A stretch of DNA of 63,977 nucleotides, taken from positions 1 through 63,977 of the forward strand of contig JAHEWK010000051.1 in assembly GCA_020740775.1 (NCBI GenBank), written 5' to 3'. Source of the DNA: Ilyonectria destructans (taxonomy: Eukaryota; Ascomycota; Sordariomycetes; Hypocreales; Nectriaceae). Shown here in pieces: positions 19,261 to 30,216 of the stretch. The translations under genes were made by a program, and so were the position numbers. Below the pieces are notes generated by a model. It was not told the DNA's origin and searched no databases. It was given only the letters and a program-made list of their open reading frames with translations. The stretch's first letter is position 1. The number at the start of each line of letters is the position of its first letter.

Positions 19261-22168
19261 CTAACACCACAACTGCACTTCTCAGGGGCTGCTCCCTATT
19301 GCTGCCACTGTTCGCATATCACCATTAGGTTCGTGCGACTGGATATGAAACGCGGCCCGTACTTTGGGGTCGTGTATCCGGTTTCAATCCAACTTGTTGC
19401 ACCGAGGATTCCAATCCTAACGACATAAGTTTAAATAGCTATGCCCGAACACATGGCTGTTCAATTTCTTTTGTTCTTTAGATAATTCTCATCAATTGAC
19501 TGGTGCCATCAATGATCCCTGTGGAGCCAATTGTCTGACATACTGCCTACCACAACTGCAGTTCCCAGGGGCTTCCGCTATGGCCCAAGCAGCATTTCCT
19601 GATGATGTGCTCCCGCCAGAGGGTACATACGACTCACGAGAGGCTCTACTCGCAGCTATCAATGAATGGGCAGCGCCAAGAGGATACGCATTCATAACTG
19701 GGAGATCTTCGCGCTCAACTAGTGGCAGGCAGATTATCACATACGCATGTGATAGATGGTGTCGTCCTCCTAGCGCCTCAAGAGATCGCCAGCGCAAGAC
19801 TACTACGCGAGGAACCAATTGCCCGTTCTCGATTATAGCGAAGGAATCCCTAGATAAGACTACTTGGTCCTTAAGGCATCGTCCGGATAGACGATTTTCC
19901 TTACACAACCACGACCCAAGCTGGCACAAATCGGCTCATCCAGTCCATCGGCAGCTCTCTGATGCGGATAAATCAACAATCAGCAGCCTTACGAATGCCG
20001 GGGTAGCGCCAAAGGATATCAGGACTTATATCCGTCAGAACTCGAACACCATTGCAACCCAGCAAGATATCTATAATCGTATTGCAGATAGCAAACGAGA
20101 GCTCTGCGAGGGCCAGAGTACTGTACACGCCTTTGCCAACCAACTGGATAAGGAAGGGTTCTGGAACCGGATGCAGCTTGATTCAGATGACCGAATTACA
20201 GCAGTATTATTCGCCCATCCAGAGTCATTGGCATACCTCAAGGCTTATCCAGACCTTCTTTTACTGGACTGCACATACAAGACGAACAAATATGGGATGC
20301 CACTCCTTGATATGATTGGCGTTGATGCCTGCCAGCGATCCTTCTGTATCGCCTTTGCATTCCTTAGTGGCGAGACTGAGCAGGACTACCTATGGGCCTT
20401 GGACCGGCTCAGGTCCCTGTACGAACTCTGCAATACAAGGTTTCCGTCTGTTATCCTAACAGACCGCGATAAGGCTTGTATGAACGCCGCAGAGATCTGC
20501 TTTCCATCTTCAGTCTCGCTGCTATGCCTATGGCATGCGAACAAGGCAGTCCTCCGCTATTGCCAGCCAACATTCGTACGCCACCAACGAGGGTCAGAGG
20601 CCTACCAACAAGGTCTAAGCGATTGAAATGAGTTTTTCAATTACTGGCATTCAATTATGAAGTCACCAGATGAAGAGGCCTTTAATCAGCGCGTACAAGA
20701 GCTTGAAAAGCGCTACCTACCGCAATACCTTAAAGAGGTTGGGTATATTAAGGCCAATTGGCTCGATCCGTACAAGGAAAAGCTTGTCAAGGCCTGGGTT
20801 GATCAGCACCCTCACTTTGGTAATGTAGTTACCTCACGGGTTGAGGGTATCCATGGGCTACTTAAGAGCCATCTCAAGAAATCTACACTAGATCTCTTCG
20901 AGGCTTAGAGGGCTATGAAGCATGCCCTGCTTAATCAATTAGCCGAGCTACAATCCAACCAAGCCAGCCAGCAAATGCAGATACCAATTGAGCTCTCTGG
21001 ATCACTATATAGTGTTATACGTGGCTGGATATCTCATGAGGCTTTACGGAAGGTTGAGGAACAACGGAAGCGGCTCTTACAAGGAGACCTGCCTAGCTGC
21101 ACTGGCTCTTTTACTCGATCTCAAGGGCTCCCTTGCGCTCATACTCTCAAGGCTCTACAATAACAAGATCAAACCCTTCGCCTAGAGCATTTTCACACGC
21201 ATTGGCACCTCAACCGTCCTGGTGTTCATCAGTTGCTACTAGAGCCTCGTTATCGACCTGATCGGATAGCTGCTGGCTCAACTAGACCGCAATCAAGCAC
21301 TCAGAGAGAGCCAAGTGCATTCGAGGCAGTTGAGGCAGCAGCACAGCCAAAGGCACAACCTAAATGCAGCAGATGCCACGCATTAGGTCATAGAATGACT
21401 TCAAAGGCATGCCCTCAGCGGTACGAGGAGCTTTTGCAGTCATCAGCATTATCAGCGCAGGTGGGGGCAATGCCAGCGGCATTATCGTCAGCATTATCAG
21501 GACATGCACGACCAGCGCCGGCGGTATCATCATCAGCATCATCGGTGCAGGCAGGGGCAGCGCTAGCAGCATCGTCGTCAGGATCATCCGGGCAGGCAGG
21601 GGCAGGCAGGGATAGTGATAGCTGCATCATCGTCGACATCGGCGGCACAGGTAGGGAAGTGCCGGCAGCATCGTCATCAGGGCAGGCAGGGGCAGCGCCG
21701 GCGCTGAGATATGATGACTCGCAGGTAATCTATCAGAGATATGTTACTGCTAGAGATGATTGGTACAAGGCGCAGCCTCGTGGCAGCCTCAAAACTAACC
21801 AGCAGTATCGGAAGGCCCTGGGTCTGCCTCTGCGGTACGATAAAGCAAGCTACCAGTGGTGTCTTGACTGGAAGCAGATGGGCAAGCGCTGTACGACGCC
21901 AACTGGGTCTAGAGATTGGACTAAAGAGGAGATGATAGCCTACCTAGATTGGACCAAGGCAGAAGATGACCGGGTCGAGGCTCAGATAGCTGGTGAGGTG
22001 GAAAGCAACCTTTTGTCTAGTAGAAGAGGTATGCGTGAGATCTGGGAGGCGGCCGCGGCAGATGGTGAGGCGCAGCAGGCTTTCTATTCAGGTAGATAAC
22101 TAAGAATTCATCGCCGTTCCGGATCATAGGATTTGAACGTTGCTTAAGAACTGCAGTTGTGGTGTTAG
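19261..22168 (+). mobile_element. MULE (Mutator-like) transposon, degenerate
   Basis: A 17-bp perfect inverted repeat, CTAACACCACAACTGCA at 19261-19277 and its complement at 22152-22168, brackets a MULE-type transposase gene. The true ends may be further out, since MULE repeats are often long, but longer matches were not clear. The 5' region (19477-19540) shares a block with three other places in the window. The gene inside has three stops. Confidence 0.65.
19580..22099 (+). pseudogene. MULE transposase with three in-frame stops
   Basis: One reading frame runs from ATG 19580 to TAA 22099 without any frameshift. It has a FAR1-like N-terminus (GTYDSREALLAAINEWAAPR; NCPFSIIAKESLDKTTWSLR), the MULE core (LLLLDCTYKTNKYGMPLLDM; VILTDRDKACMNAAEICFP; LLCLWHANKAVLRYC), a SWIM-like end (CTGSFTRSQGLPCAHTLKAL), a CCHC knuckle (CSRCHALGHRMTSKACP) and a Ser/Ala/Gly-rich repetitive linker with QAGA repeats. 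The stops are TGA 20624-20626, TAG 20906-20908 and TAA 21161-21163. By context they replace a residue before NEFF (probably Trp), Trp in EA-W-RAM and Gln in LQ-Q-QDQ. Each is explained by one G-to-A or C-to-T change. Confidence 0.88.
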
Positions 22169-22468
22169 GGCCCAGTTGAGGGCTGACATAACCGCACGCC
22201 TACGCGTGCAGGAGTGGAGGCGCGCCTAGGCGTGTGCCTATGGGGCCCCATTACTTTAGCGGTAAAAGGTAGTTAATCTATAAGTCCAAGTCTAAAGTGC
22301 CTGTCTATTCTGTGTCGCTAAACGCCAAAGCAGTTGTCATCATTCCCATGTCCTTCTCTTCCTCATCCATTAAACCTCCTCACTCTCTCTGCTCTTTTGT
22401 AGTCTCAACTTGTTGCGAAGACGCTGCAGAATTGATAACAGTCCGACTGTCGCTGCCATCAGCTTGGC
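22169..22468. other. Right flank of the MULE and 3' end region of the SNG1-like gene
   Basis: GC-rich palindromic words (CGCGCCTAGGCGTGTGCC; GGGGCCCC) lie at 22214-22245 and may belong to the outer end of the MULE. The rest is the 3' flank of the minus-strand gene. Confidence 0.4.
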
Positions 22469-23860
22469 TCACACCAAGTCGGTTTGCCTCGAGGTCATAG
22501 TTGTCCGTACGGTTGTTGGCACCCTGCTAGAAGCCTGGGATGAGATCGTCTCAAGCACGAACTCTTGACTCTGCTCAGTGTTGTAGCGGTCAAACTTGTC
22601 GTTGCTGGCTGCGGCCTCGCGCTCGGCTTCGGCCATCAAGCACCTCCTTCGGACTGACCAAGCGCTGGTAACGTGGCCAACGAGCCACCAAGCGAAAATG
22701 ATAGGTAGTGTGGTTTCTAGTTGCGCTCGACAGCCATTGGACCAGATACCGACCAACAGGAGCCAGACATTGTGCGCGGGCAAGGCCCATCCCCAGTGGT
22801 AGAAGCCAGGGGTGAGATCGAAGGGGTAGACGGTCGTGGCGATGTTGAGGATGATCCATGTCAGCAGGAAGTAGGCGAAGAACTGCATGGGAATAATGCT
22901 GCCGATGATGGTATCCACGACTATGTAGTTGATGTCCATGTAGAACCAGATAAGCATCCAAGTCTCGAAGAACTGACCGGCCGATACGCCCCAGCTCTCA
23001 CGGAAGGCCCAGATGTAGCCAGCCATACACAAAGACGAGGCGGAGCTGTAGAGCTTACTGGTGAAGAGTCGGAAGATGTAGACGTCGCGCTTGGACTGGG
23101 TGTCCAACACCTTGGCTGCCGCTGTAATGTCGTTCATACCCATGATGAAGAAGAACTGCATTAGGATTGGCATGATCATGGAAACGGTATTTAGGAGAAC
23201 TCGGGCTCCCTGTTCGGTGGGCATAATGTCTTGGGCGGTCGCGTCGATCGGGTTGAGGATGGTTGCAGCGGAGGCTGGGTTCGTCATGTTGACTGACGCC
23301 ATGGCATCTCGAGACACGAAGGGAAAGACCTTGGAGGTGACGCTGACAAGAGTCTGCAGGCTGCCTCGAAGCGAGGCGACAACGGCAGGATAGTAAACTC
23401 CATTGTAGACATAGGTCATAGCGTCGCTGGCATCGTATGCCGTGGTGTTGTCGCCTTCGATGGTGGATAAGAGTCGATCAGATGCCCCAGGGCTGGTGTA
23501 GACAGCGCCCCAGTAGCCGTGCTTGCAGACAGCCTCGCGAATTGATTCTGGGGTTGGGTAATCTTTCGACGATCCAAACTCGACAGTCGGAAACTCATTC
23601 GACTTCAAGTTGCTGTAGGCTCCTGTTAGGGCACGGCCAACATCGCCTCCGTCGTAGTCGATGGCTAGGATTTTGAGGTTATGCATGCGAGAGCCCGACT
23701 TGAACAGAGCGCCGTAGAGATATGACATATTGCCAAGGAAGAGGATTTGCAGCAAGAAGCCGCTCATGATCAAGGGGATGATGTAGAGCTTCCATTTTCC
23801 GGCCCAAAGGGAAGACGAGGCAGGATGTCGATTCGGTGATCGGGGAGGAAAGAGTATCAT
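22469..23860 (-). CDS. SNG1/DUF3533-type multispanning membrane protein
   Basis: The 463-aa protein belongs to the DUF3533 family that includes yeast SNG1 (nitrosoguanidine resistance). One membrane helix lies near residues 26-50 (LYIIPLIMSGFLLQILFLGN), followed by a large extracytoplasmic domain with YGALFKSG, ILAIDYDGGDVGRALTGAY, YWGAVYTSPGASDRL and AMTYVYNGVYYPAVVASLRG. At least five further helices follow (LLNTVSMIMPILMQFFFIMG; LLTWIILNIATTVYPF; PGFYHWGWALPAHNVWLLLV). The C-terminal tail is charged and Ser/Thr-rich. Members are thought to act at the plasma membrane in stress or drug tolerance or lipid asymmetry; the substrate here is unknown. The gene has no intron, and the start was chosen at the first ATG before the helix. 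It appears intact and independent of its transposon neighbours. Confidence 0.85.
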   Translation of the reverse strand: MILFPPRSPNRHPASSSLWAGKWKLYIIPLIMSGFLLQILFLGNMSYLYGALFKSGSRMHNLKILAIDYDGGDVGRALTGAYSNLKSNEFPTVEFGSSKDYPTPESIREAVCKHGYWGAVYTSPGASDRLLSTIEGDNTTAYDASDAMTYVYNGVYYPAVVASLRGSLQTLVSVTSKVFPFVSRDAMASVNMTNPASAATILNPIDATAQDIMPTEQGARVLLNTVSMIMPILMQFFFIMGMNDITAAAKVLDTQSKRDVYIFRLFTSKLYSSASSLCMAGYIWAFRESWGVSAGQFFETWMLIWFYMDINYIVVDTIIGSIIPMQFFAYFLLTWIILNIATTVYPFDLTPGFYHWGWALPAHNVWLLLVGIWSNGCRAQLETTLPIIFAWWLVGHVTSAWSVRRRCLMAEAEREAAASNDKFDRYNTEQSQEFVLETISSQASSRVPTTVRTTMTSRQTDLV

Positions 23861-24550
23861 TTTTAGTTTGTGTTAGTGAGTTGGGTTGGCAATATTAATT
23901 GTCAAGGAAAGGTTCGTTGAGGATTTGGTTCCAGTCAATCACCAGATGCGGAAGCCAGCCGATATTATTTATATAGAATCACGGACCTCTCGCGACGGAA
24001 ACTCGGCCTTCGCCTCTCGGGTTGACAAAGGCAGCCGCCGGGCCGCTCCTGTATTAGTCGCAAATCTCAGTACGATCATGACAAAGAGCCTGTCGGACCC
24101 GGAAGCCTGGGTCACTTCCGTGGGCAGATCCCGGTTCTACTTTAAGCAAGAGACCGACTAAGTTAACGAATGAGACGCATGAAACCGGTGACTAAGCGGA
24201 AGTTCGCTCCAAGGTTGCACAACAATCCTTGCGTAGCATGATTGGAGTAACTCCATTGCGTCATAGAGAGCCAAATCTGTTAGGGTCGTGTTGCACAGAC
24301 CAATCAACTACGGGTTTTGTACTTAGTCAGCGGAAATACTGAGACAACTGCCACCGGTGTCGCTCGTCTTAAATCCGAATGCCGAAAACTCCAGGGTAAG
24401 ATCATCGGTTTGTTGCAGACCAAGTTTACGTGAGGGACCCACGAGAACATCAAGCCCGAAGCCGGACTAGCAGATGGAGCCTGTTAGGGCTGTCGGGAAT
24501 GCCGCTACTGTATTTAGCTGTGCGGATACCGCTAGCCACTGCTGAATAGA
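23861..24550. other. Promoter of the SNG1-like gene and 5' flank of the LINE
   Basis: The first 200 bp should hold the minus-strand promoter. A plus-strand frame at 23886-24161 has no domain. Nothing else is identified. Confidence 0.4.
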
Positions 24551-24622
24551 CACTCTTTACACTCTTTACACTCTTTTAGGCGAAAGGATAGGTTGGGGCT
24601 GCCGTGAGCGTGGCATCGTGAG

Positions 24623-25930
24623 ATGGACGCGGCCCGCAGCGATTCATCGCTAATCCAGGAGATGCTCCAGACGACGCTACAGACGATGCTCCAGGAAACG
24701 TCGAGCCATCTCATGAGCAAGCAGAAACAAATGCTGGAGAGGCTCTGGGATGCCTTGATGGAGAACCACCAAAAAGCGACAAAGGTGATGAGCGATCAGG
24801 TGGAGATGATCCGACAACTCCAGAAGGAGATTCGCACAACCAGAGCCGAGGAGCGGAAGAGGACAGAAGAGCTTAGGCGTATGCACGAACAAACGGCCGA
24901 TCAGCTCAGGGCCATGCGAGAACAGGGAGCGGAAGATCACAAGCAGATAACCGAGCAGATAACTGAGCAGATGAACGAGCAGCTTGGGCAGGTACGGAAG
25001 GAAGCGGCGGAAGAAATGAGACAGCTACGAGAACAGCTGGACCTGATGGCCAGAAGCATCACAGCCAACAGTGCCCAGACAAACCCACAGCCATCGTATG
25101 CAGACGTAGCCCGCACCCCACCGATGAGCCAGCCCAGCAATGTTCGAACTCTATCTTCTCTGCGAACAACGCCATCCGCGTTTACCGATACTCTCTTCTG
25201 CACCATCGACACATCGCGCGTCAACGAGGAGGAGAAGGGCAAAGCACAAGTGGGAGAAGTCCGACAGGCCATCGAGGAAGAGATGAGGAAGAAAGAGGGC
25301 CGACAAGACTGGAGATGTGCAGCCGTGGTAAGAGACGCAAAGAACGCAGACCGTATTAAGGTGATCTGCCGAGACGAATCGGAGATGCAGCTCGTTAGAG
25401 AGGCGGCAGAGAAAACAGCAGTCAAGGGCGCAAGAGTCCTGAGGGACCAACTGTATCCGGTCAAAGTTGACGGTGCGAACAGGACAGTGGTACTGGACTC
25501 AGCTGGCAACGTGCTGCCAGGCGCGGCGGAGGCGCTGGGAAAGGAGAACGGCGTGACGATTGCCAAGATGCACTGGCTCAGCGACAAGGAGAATGGGAAA
25601 TCCTACGGCTCGATTGTAATCTACGTCACGAAGGCAAGCGATGCGCAACGCTTACTAGAAGAGAGATACTTTCACCTCGCTGGGGAGTCGGCCAGCACCA
25701 ACGTTTTCGAGCGACGCCAAGGCCCGGTCCAATGCTACAACTGTTGGGAGCTTGGTCACAAGGCCTTCACCTGCAACAGGCCCCAGCGATGTGGCAAATG
25801 TGCAGAGACGGAACACCGGCACACACAGTGCCAGGCGATCGAGCCGAAGTGCGCTCTCTGCGGAGGGCCACACGAATCGCTCAGTCGCAACTGCCGAGTG
25901 CGACAAATGCATGGCAACAATGTGTACTAA
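24623..25930 (+). CDS. LINE ORF1 (Gag-like RNA-binding protein), 435 aa
   Basis: The N-terminal 150 residues form a long coiled coil rich in Glu/Gln/Met (for example EMIRQLQKEIRTTRAEERKR and EEMRQLREQLDLMARSI). The middle is an RNA-recognition-like region (QDWRCAAVVRDAKNADRIKV; ENGVTIAKMHWLSDKENGKS). The C-terminus has three CCHC-type knuckles: CYNCWELGHKAFTC, CGKCAETEHRHTQC and CALCGGPHESLSRNC. This is the usual plan of Tad1 ORF1, which binds the element RNA. The frame is open throughout. Its stop (25928-25930) overlaps the ORF2 ATG by 20 bases, suggesting coupled translation. Confidence 0.9.
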   Translation: MDAARSDSSLIQEMLQTTLQTMLQETSSHLMSKQKQMLERLWDALMENHQKATKVMSDQVEMIRQLQKEIRTTRAEERKRTEELRRMHEQTADQLRAMREQGAEDHKQITEQITEQMNEQLGQVRKEAAEEMRQLREQLDLMARSITANSAQTNPQPSYADVARTPPMSQPSNVRTLSSLRTTPSAFTDTLFCTIDTSRVNEEEKGKAQVGEVRQAIEEEMRKKEGRQDWRCAAVVRDAKNADRIKVICRDESEMQLVREAAEKTAVKGARVLRDQLYPVKVDGANRTVVLDSAGNVLPGAAEALGKENGVTIAKMHWLSDKENGKSYGSIVIYVTKASDAQRLLEERYFHLAGESASTNVFERRQGPVQCYNCWELGHKAFTCNRPQRCGKCAETEHRHTQCQAIEPKCALCGGPHESLSRNCRVRQMHGNNVY

Positions 25931-28900
25931 CCTCCAGATCCTCCAGCTCAACGTGGGGAAGAGGGATGCAGTGCAACTGAGCATGATGAACGACGGAGAC
26001 TTGCGGGACTACGCGGTGCTGGCAGTAGCCGAACCATACGCATTGAACATGGACGGTACGGTGGTGACAGCACCGAACAACCACAGAAACTGGACGAGAT
26101 TGATACCGACGAAGAAACACGAGATGCGATGGCCGATCCGCAGCATGCTCTGGATCCGCAGGGATCTAGAGGCGGAGCAGGTGCCGATACCGTCAGCCGA
26201 CCTGACGGGAGCAATAATACGACTGCCCGACCGGGACGTCCTGATGGTATCGGTGTATGTGGAAGGGAGTAATGAGAATGCTCTACGCACGGCAATGGTG
26301 CAACTGCACAGGGCGATATCGGGCTTCCGCAACAGCACAGGGAAAAGAACGGACGTGATCTTGGCAGGCGACTTCAACCGCCACGACCAACTATGGGGAG
26401 GTGACGAGGTGACAGGCAGACGCCAAGGGGAGGCAGATCCAATCATCGACCTTATGGACGAGCATGGCCTCCTCAGTCTCCTCCCCAGAGGAACAAAGAC
26501 CTGGGAGAGGGGTAGTGCGGAGAGCACGATCGACCTGATGCTCGCGTCGTCCGAACTGGCCGAAGAGATGGTTCACTGCGGCATACACCCAACCGAACAC
26601 GGGTCGGACCATAGGGCAATCCGGACAGAGTTTGACCTCACAACGCCCGAGAGGACGGCTAGTCCAAGACTGCTCTTCAAGAACGCACCGTGGAACACGA
26701 TCAAGGAGAGGGTGAAGGACCAACTAGCGCCGCTCCCGTGGGATGGCGGAGTTCAGGCACAGACAGACAGGCTAATGGAAGCGGTCCTCAGCGCAATCCA
26801 CGCATTGGTCCCACGAGCGAAGCCATCGCCATACGCAAAGAGATGGTGAACAACAGACCTTACCCGACTCCGGAAAGCCTACACGTACTGGAGAAACCTG
26901 GCGAGGGCACAGCGTCGCGCAGGCCATAGACAGGACAACCTAGAAAGCAGAGCGAGGGTAGCAGCCAAAGAGTACCACGACACCATCAGATGACAGAAGA
27001 GGGTCCACTGGGAGGACTTCCTCGCAGATGGGACCAACATCTGGCAGGCGGCCAAATACCTTAAACCTGGTGGCGACATGGTCGGCGACAAAACCCCCGC
27101 GCTGAAAAGGGCGGACGGGACGACAACGCAGGACAAAGTGGAACAGGCAGAAGAACTGCTGACGACATTCTTCCCACCGCTACCAGCAACCATAGAGGAG
27201 GAAGGCCCACGACCGCGACGGAGAGAAGTGGCCATGCCGGACTTGACGGTGGAGGAGGTGGAGGAGAAAATCATGGCAGCCAAGGCGTGGAAAGCACCCG
27301 GAGAGGACGGACTGCCGGCGATGGTGTGGAAGTGACTGTGGCCGGTGGTCAAGGAACGCGTGATGCATCTGTTCCGCACTTCACTGAATGAAGGACAGCT
27401 ACCAGACCAGTGGAGGAGCGCCAAGATCATCCCGCTCAAGAAGCCGGACAAGGGCGACTATGCGCTCGCAAAGGCCTGGAGACCAATCTCGCTGCTGTCG
27501 ACGCTAGGCAAGGTGCTCGAAGCAGTGGTGGCGGACAGGATCTCGTACGTCGCCGAGACGTTCGGACTCCTGCCCACAAACCACTTTGGGGCAAGGAAAC
27601 GGCGGTCGGCAGAGCAGGCACTGCTGCTCTTCCAAGAACAAGTATACAAAGCATGGCGGAACCGCAGGGTGGTCAGCCTAGTCAGCTTCGACATCAAAGG
27701 CGCGTACAACGGCGTATTCAAGGACAGACTGCTACAGAGGCTGGAAGCAAGAGGCATCCCCAAGAAGCTGGTGCAATGGATAAGCGCGGTTCTGCTCCAA
27801 TCGCACGGCCAGCATCGTGGTGAACGACTATGTATCAGAACAACGGGAGCTGCCGCAAGCCGGCCTTCCCCAGGGATCGCCGCTTTCGCTTGTGCTTTTC
27901 CTATTCTTCAACGCAGACCTTGTGCAAAGTAAAATTGACTCGAAAGGCGGATCGATAGCCTTTGTCGACGACTACTCAGCCTGGGTCACGGGACCGACGG
28001 TGGAGGCGAACGGGACGACATACAAGCCATCATCGACCGGGCACTGGCGTGGGGGAGGCGTAGTGGAGCGACATTTGAACATGACAAGACAACAATTGTC
28101 CACTTCACGCGCGTAGCTGAACGTACCAGCGAGGTGCCATTCATGATCAATGGTGAGGAAGTCAAGCCGAAGGCGAAGGCCAAGCTCCTGGGCGTGGCCA
28201 TGGACACGAAGCTCAGGTTCAAGGAACACATGGCCAAGGCCGCCACTAAAGGTCTCTCGGCAGCCATGTGTCTAAGAAGACTCAGGATGCTGCCGCCGCA
28301 GGCTGCCAGACAACTCTTCGTCGCGAACGTGGCGCCAGCCATGGATTACGCGTCTGTCGTGTGGTCGCATGCGCGCGGCGAAAGGGAATTGAAAGAGTTC
28401 AACAGGGCACAGAAAATAGGAGCGCGGGCCATCACGGGAGCCTTCCAGACGGTGGCGAGGGCAGTAGCGGAAGCGGAAGCCAACATCCAAACAGTACGCG
28501 AGCGACATGCCCTGGCCGGAATGAAGTTGTACATCAATGTGCACACACTGCCAAAGAAGCACCCGCTCGCGACACTCAAGGTGTCGACGAGCCGAAGGTA
28601 CATCTCGCCGATGAAGAGATTGGCGCTGACCCACGGCAAGAACGGAACCGGGCGGATGGAGACAATTGACGCCTACGCAGCACCGCCGTGGCACGCCCGC
28701 GTGTCGTTGGTGTGCGAGGTAGAGCGGAAGATGGCGATAGCAGCAGCCAATAGTGCCGAAGATATCACTATCACGACCAGCGCTTCGGACAGAGGAGGAA
28801 TGGTGGGCATGGGAGGCATCATCAGCCACAAAGCAGCAGGGCAAGAGAATAGGGTCGTGGCCAGGTACTCGGTCACTCTCGGCTCGCGAGACGACCAGAA

Positions 28901-29693
28901 CCCCTACACGGCCGAGCTGGGGGCGATAGCGATGGCATTGCGATGCATGCCTGACGGACTACGGGACCGAAAACTTACCATACTGTCAAGCGGCCAGTCA
29001 GCGCTGAAGGCGATCGCGCGACCGCGACAACAATCGGGACAGTGCGTCACCCGGGAGATCTACAACCACATCCGACGGCTGGGAAAAGGCAACAACAGGG
29101 TCAAGATGATCTGGGTACCATCGCAGAACGACGATTTCCCTTTGGGACCTAAGGCGAAAAGACAGGCCCAGAGAGCAACTGAATCGGGGCGCGCGGCAGA
29201 GACGCAGCCATACCAAGCTCGATCGACACGAACAAGACTGACAAAAGAGCAGCTACAACAACACCAGACGCTACCGGACAGAGTGGGCGGCTTCTCCAAG
29301 AGGGTTGACAAAGCGCTACCAGGCAAACACACAAAGGTGCTATACGACGGACTAAAGAGGCGCGAAGCAGACACGCTTTCACAGCTAGGTACGCACGGGA
29401 ATGGCGAGGATCAATAGCTACCTGTCGAGGATCGGCGCGGTGGAATCAGAGTTGTGCGACTGTGGACGGGCAGTCGAGACAATGGAACATTTTCTCTTTC
29501 GATGCACCAAGTGGGATGCACAACGCGAAGGCATAAGACAATTCGGGCAAAGCGAGATGGGAAACCTGTCGTTCTTTTTGGGAGGAAAGTCGGCATTGGA
29601 CGGACCGAAGTGGTCACCTAACCTACAGGCGGTGCGAGCAACGATCAAATTCGCGATGGAGACGGGAAGACTAGGAGCAAGGGAGGAGAATTG
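25911..29693 (+). pseudogene. LINE ORF2 (endonuclease, reverse transcriptase, RNase H), broken
   Basis: Starting at ATG 25911, the order is an APE-type endonuclease (LQILQLNVGKRDAVQL; DVILAGDFNRHDQLWGG; STIDLMLASSEL; GSDHRAIRTEFDL), a reverse transcriptase (RSAKIIPLKKPDKGDYALAK; WRPISLLSTLGKVLEA; VSLVSFDIKGAYNGVF; catalytic AFVDDYSAW), an RNase H region (GGMVGMGGIISHKAAGQENR; YTAELGAIAMAL) and a CCHC-like tail (CDCGRAVETMEHFLFRC). Stops are TGA 26847-26849 (Trp context), TGA in DTIR-x-QKR near 26991 and TGA 27333-27335. Frameshifts lie near 27796, 28011 and 29395. The usual first RNase H aspartate appears altered (TTSASDR). It is not functional. Confidence 0.88.
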
Positions 29694-30216
29694 AACACAT
29701 TAACAACCAGAACGGGGAAATCCTAACACAACACAGCCTCATTTTGACAGACCACGCTTCAGCTGCTGAGGATAGGATGCTGAACACTTGGAGAGATCGA
29801 CCTTCAAGCAGGCCTGTCAGACGGAGTCAAGCGAGGCCAAAAGAAAGCGATTCAGGGAGAGAAAGTGGGGCTTTACTTTGTGGTCAGGATTGAAGTGGCA
29901 GAAATGTAAATAGCATAGCGTGTTCCATGGCCCTATGAGATCCGTTCTCCCGGGCGTAATAAATCTACTACTACTATTTGCTGACTCATCCCCGCTCCTC
30001 GTGCCTGGTGGTTGAGGCATGTCTGGGCGACGTCAAGATTCATGGATTTGTTTCAACTTGCACTGGTTGGATTGGAACGCCGTCAAGCGGGTACGAGAAC
30101 CAGAAGCGGTAAAAGCAACAAGGCTCAGCCCTCTCGGAGTTTATCATGGCAGATGATCGGAGCAAGGGACGTCCATTACCATGCTTCGAGGCTATTAAGC
30201 TAGCTGAAAAATTAGA

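Larger units (their letters stand above)
24551..29975 (+). mobile_element. Tad1-type LINE retrotransposon, degenerate but near full length
   Basis: The element holds ORF1 (24623-25930) and ORF2 (25911-29693), followed by a 3' tail ending in TAAATCTACTACTACTATT near 29975, which is typical of fungal Tad1-like ends. At the 5' side three copies of ACACTCTTT (24551-24577) precede ORF1. ORF1 is intact; ORF2 has nonsense changes and frameshifts. Exact ends and target duplication could not be set. Confidence 0.85.

Noticed and set aside
19261..22245. Longer MULE terminal inverted repeats beyond the 17-bp match
   Set aside because: GGGGCC-like words at both sides are too short and GC-rich to trust.
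24937..25587. 216-codon minus-strand frame opposite LINE ORF1
   Set aside because: Ser/Ala-rich antisense of a coiled-coil gene; no start context or domain.
28272..28844. 190-codon minus-strand frame opposite LINE ORF2
   Set aside because: Antisense shadow of reverse transcriptase and RNase H sequence.
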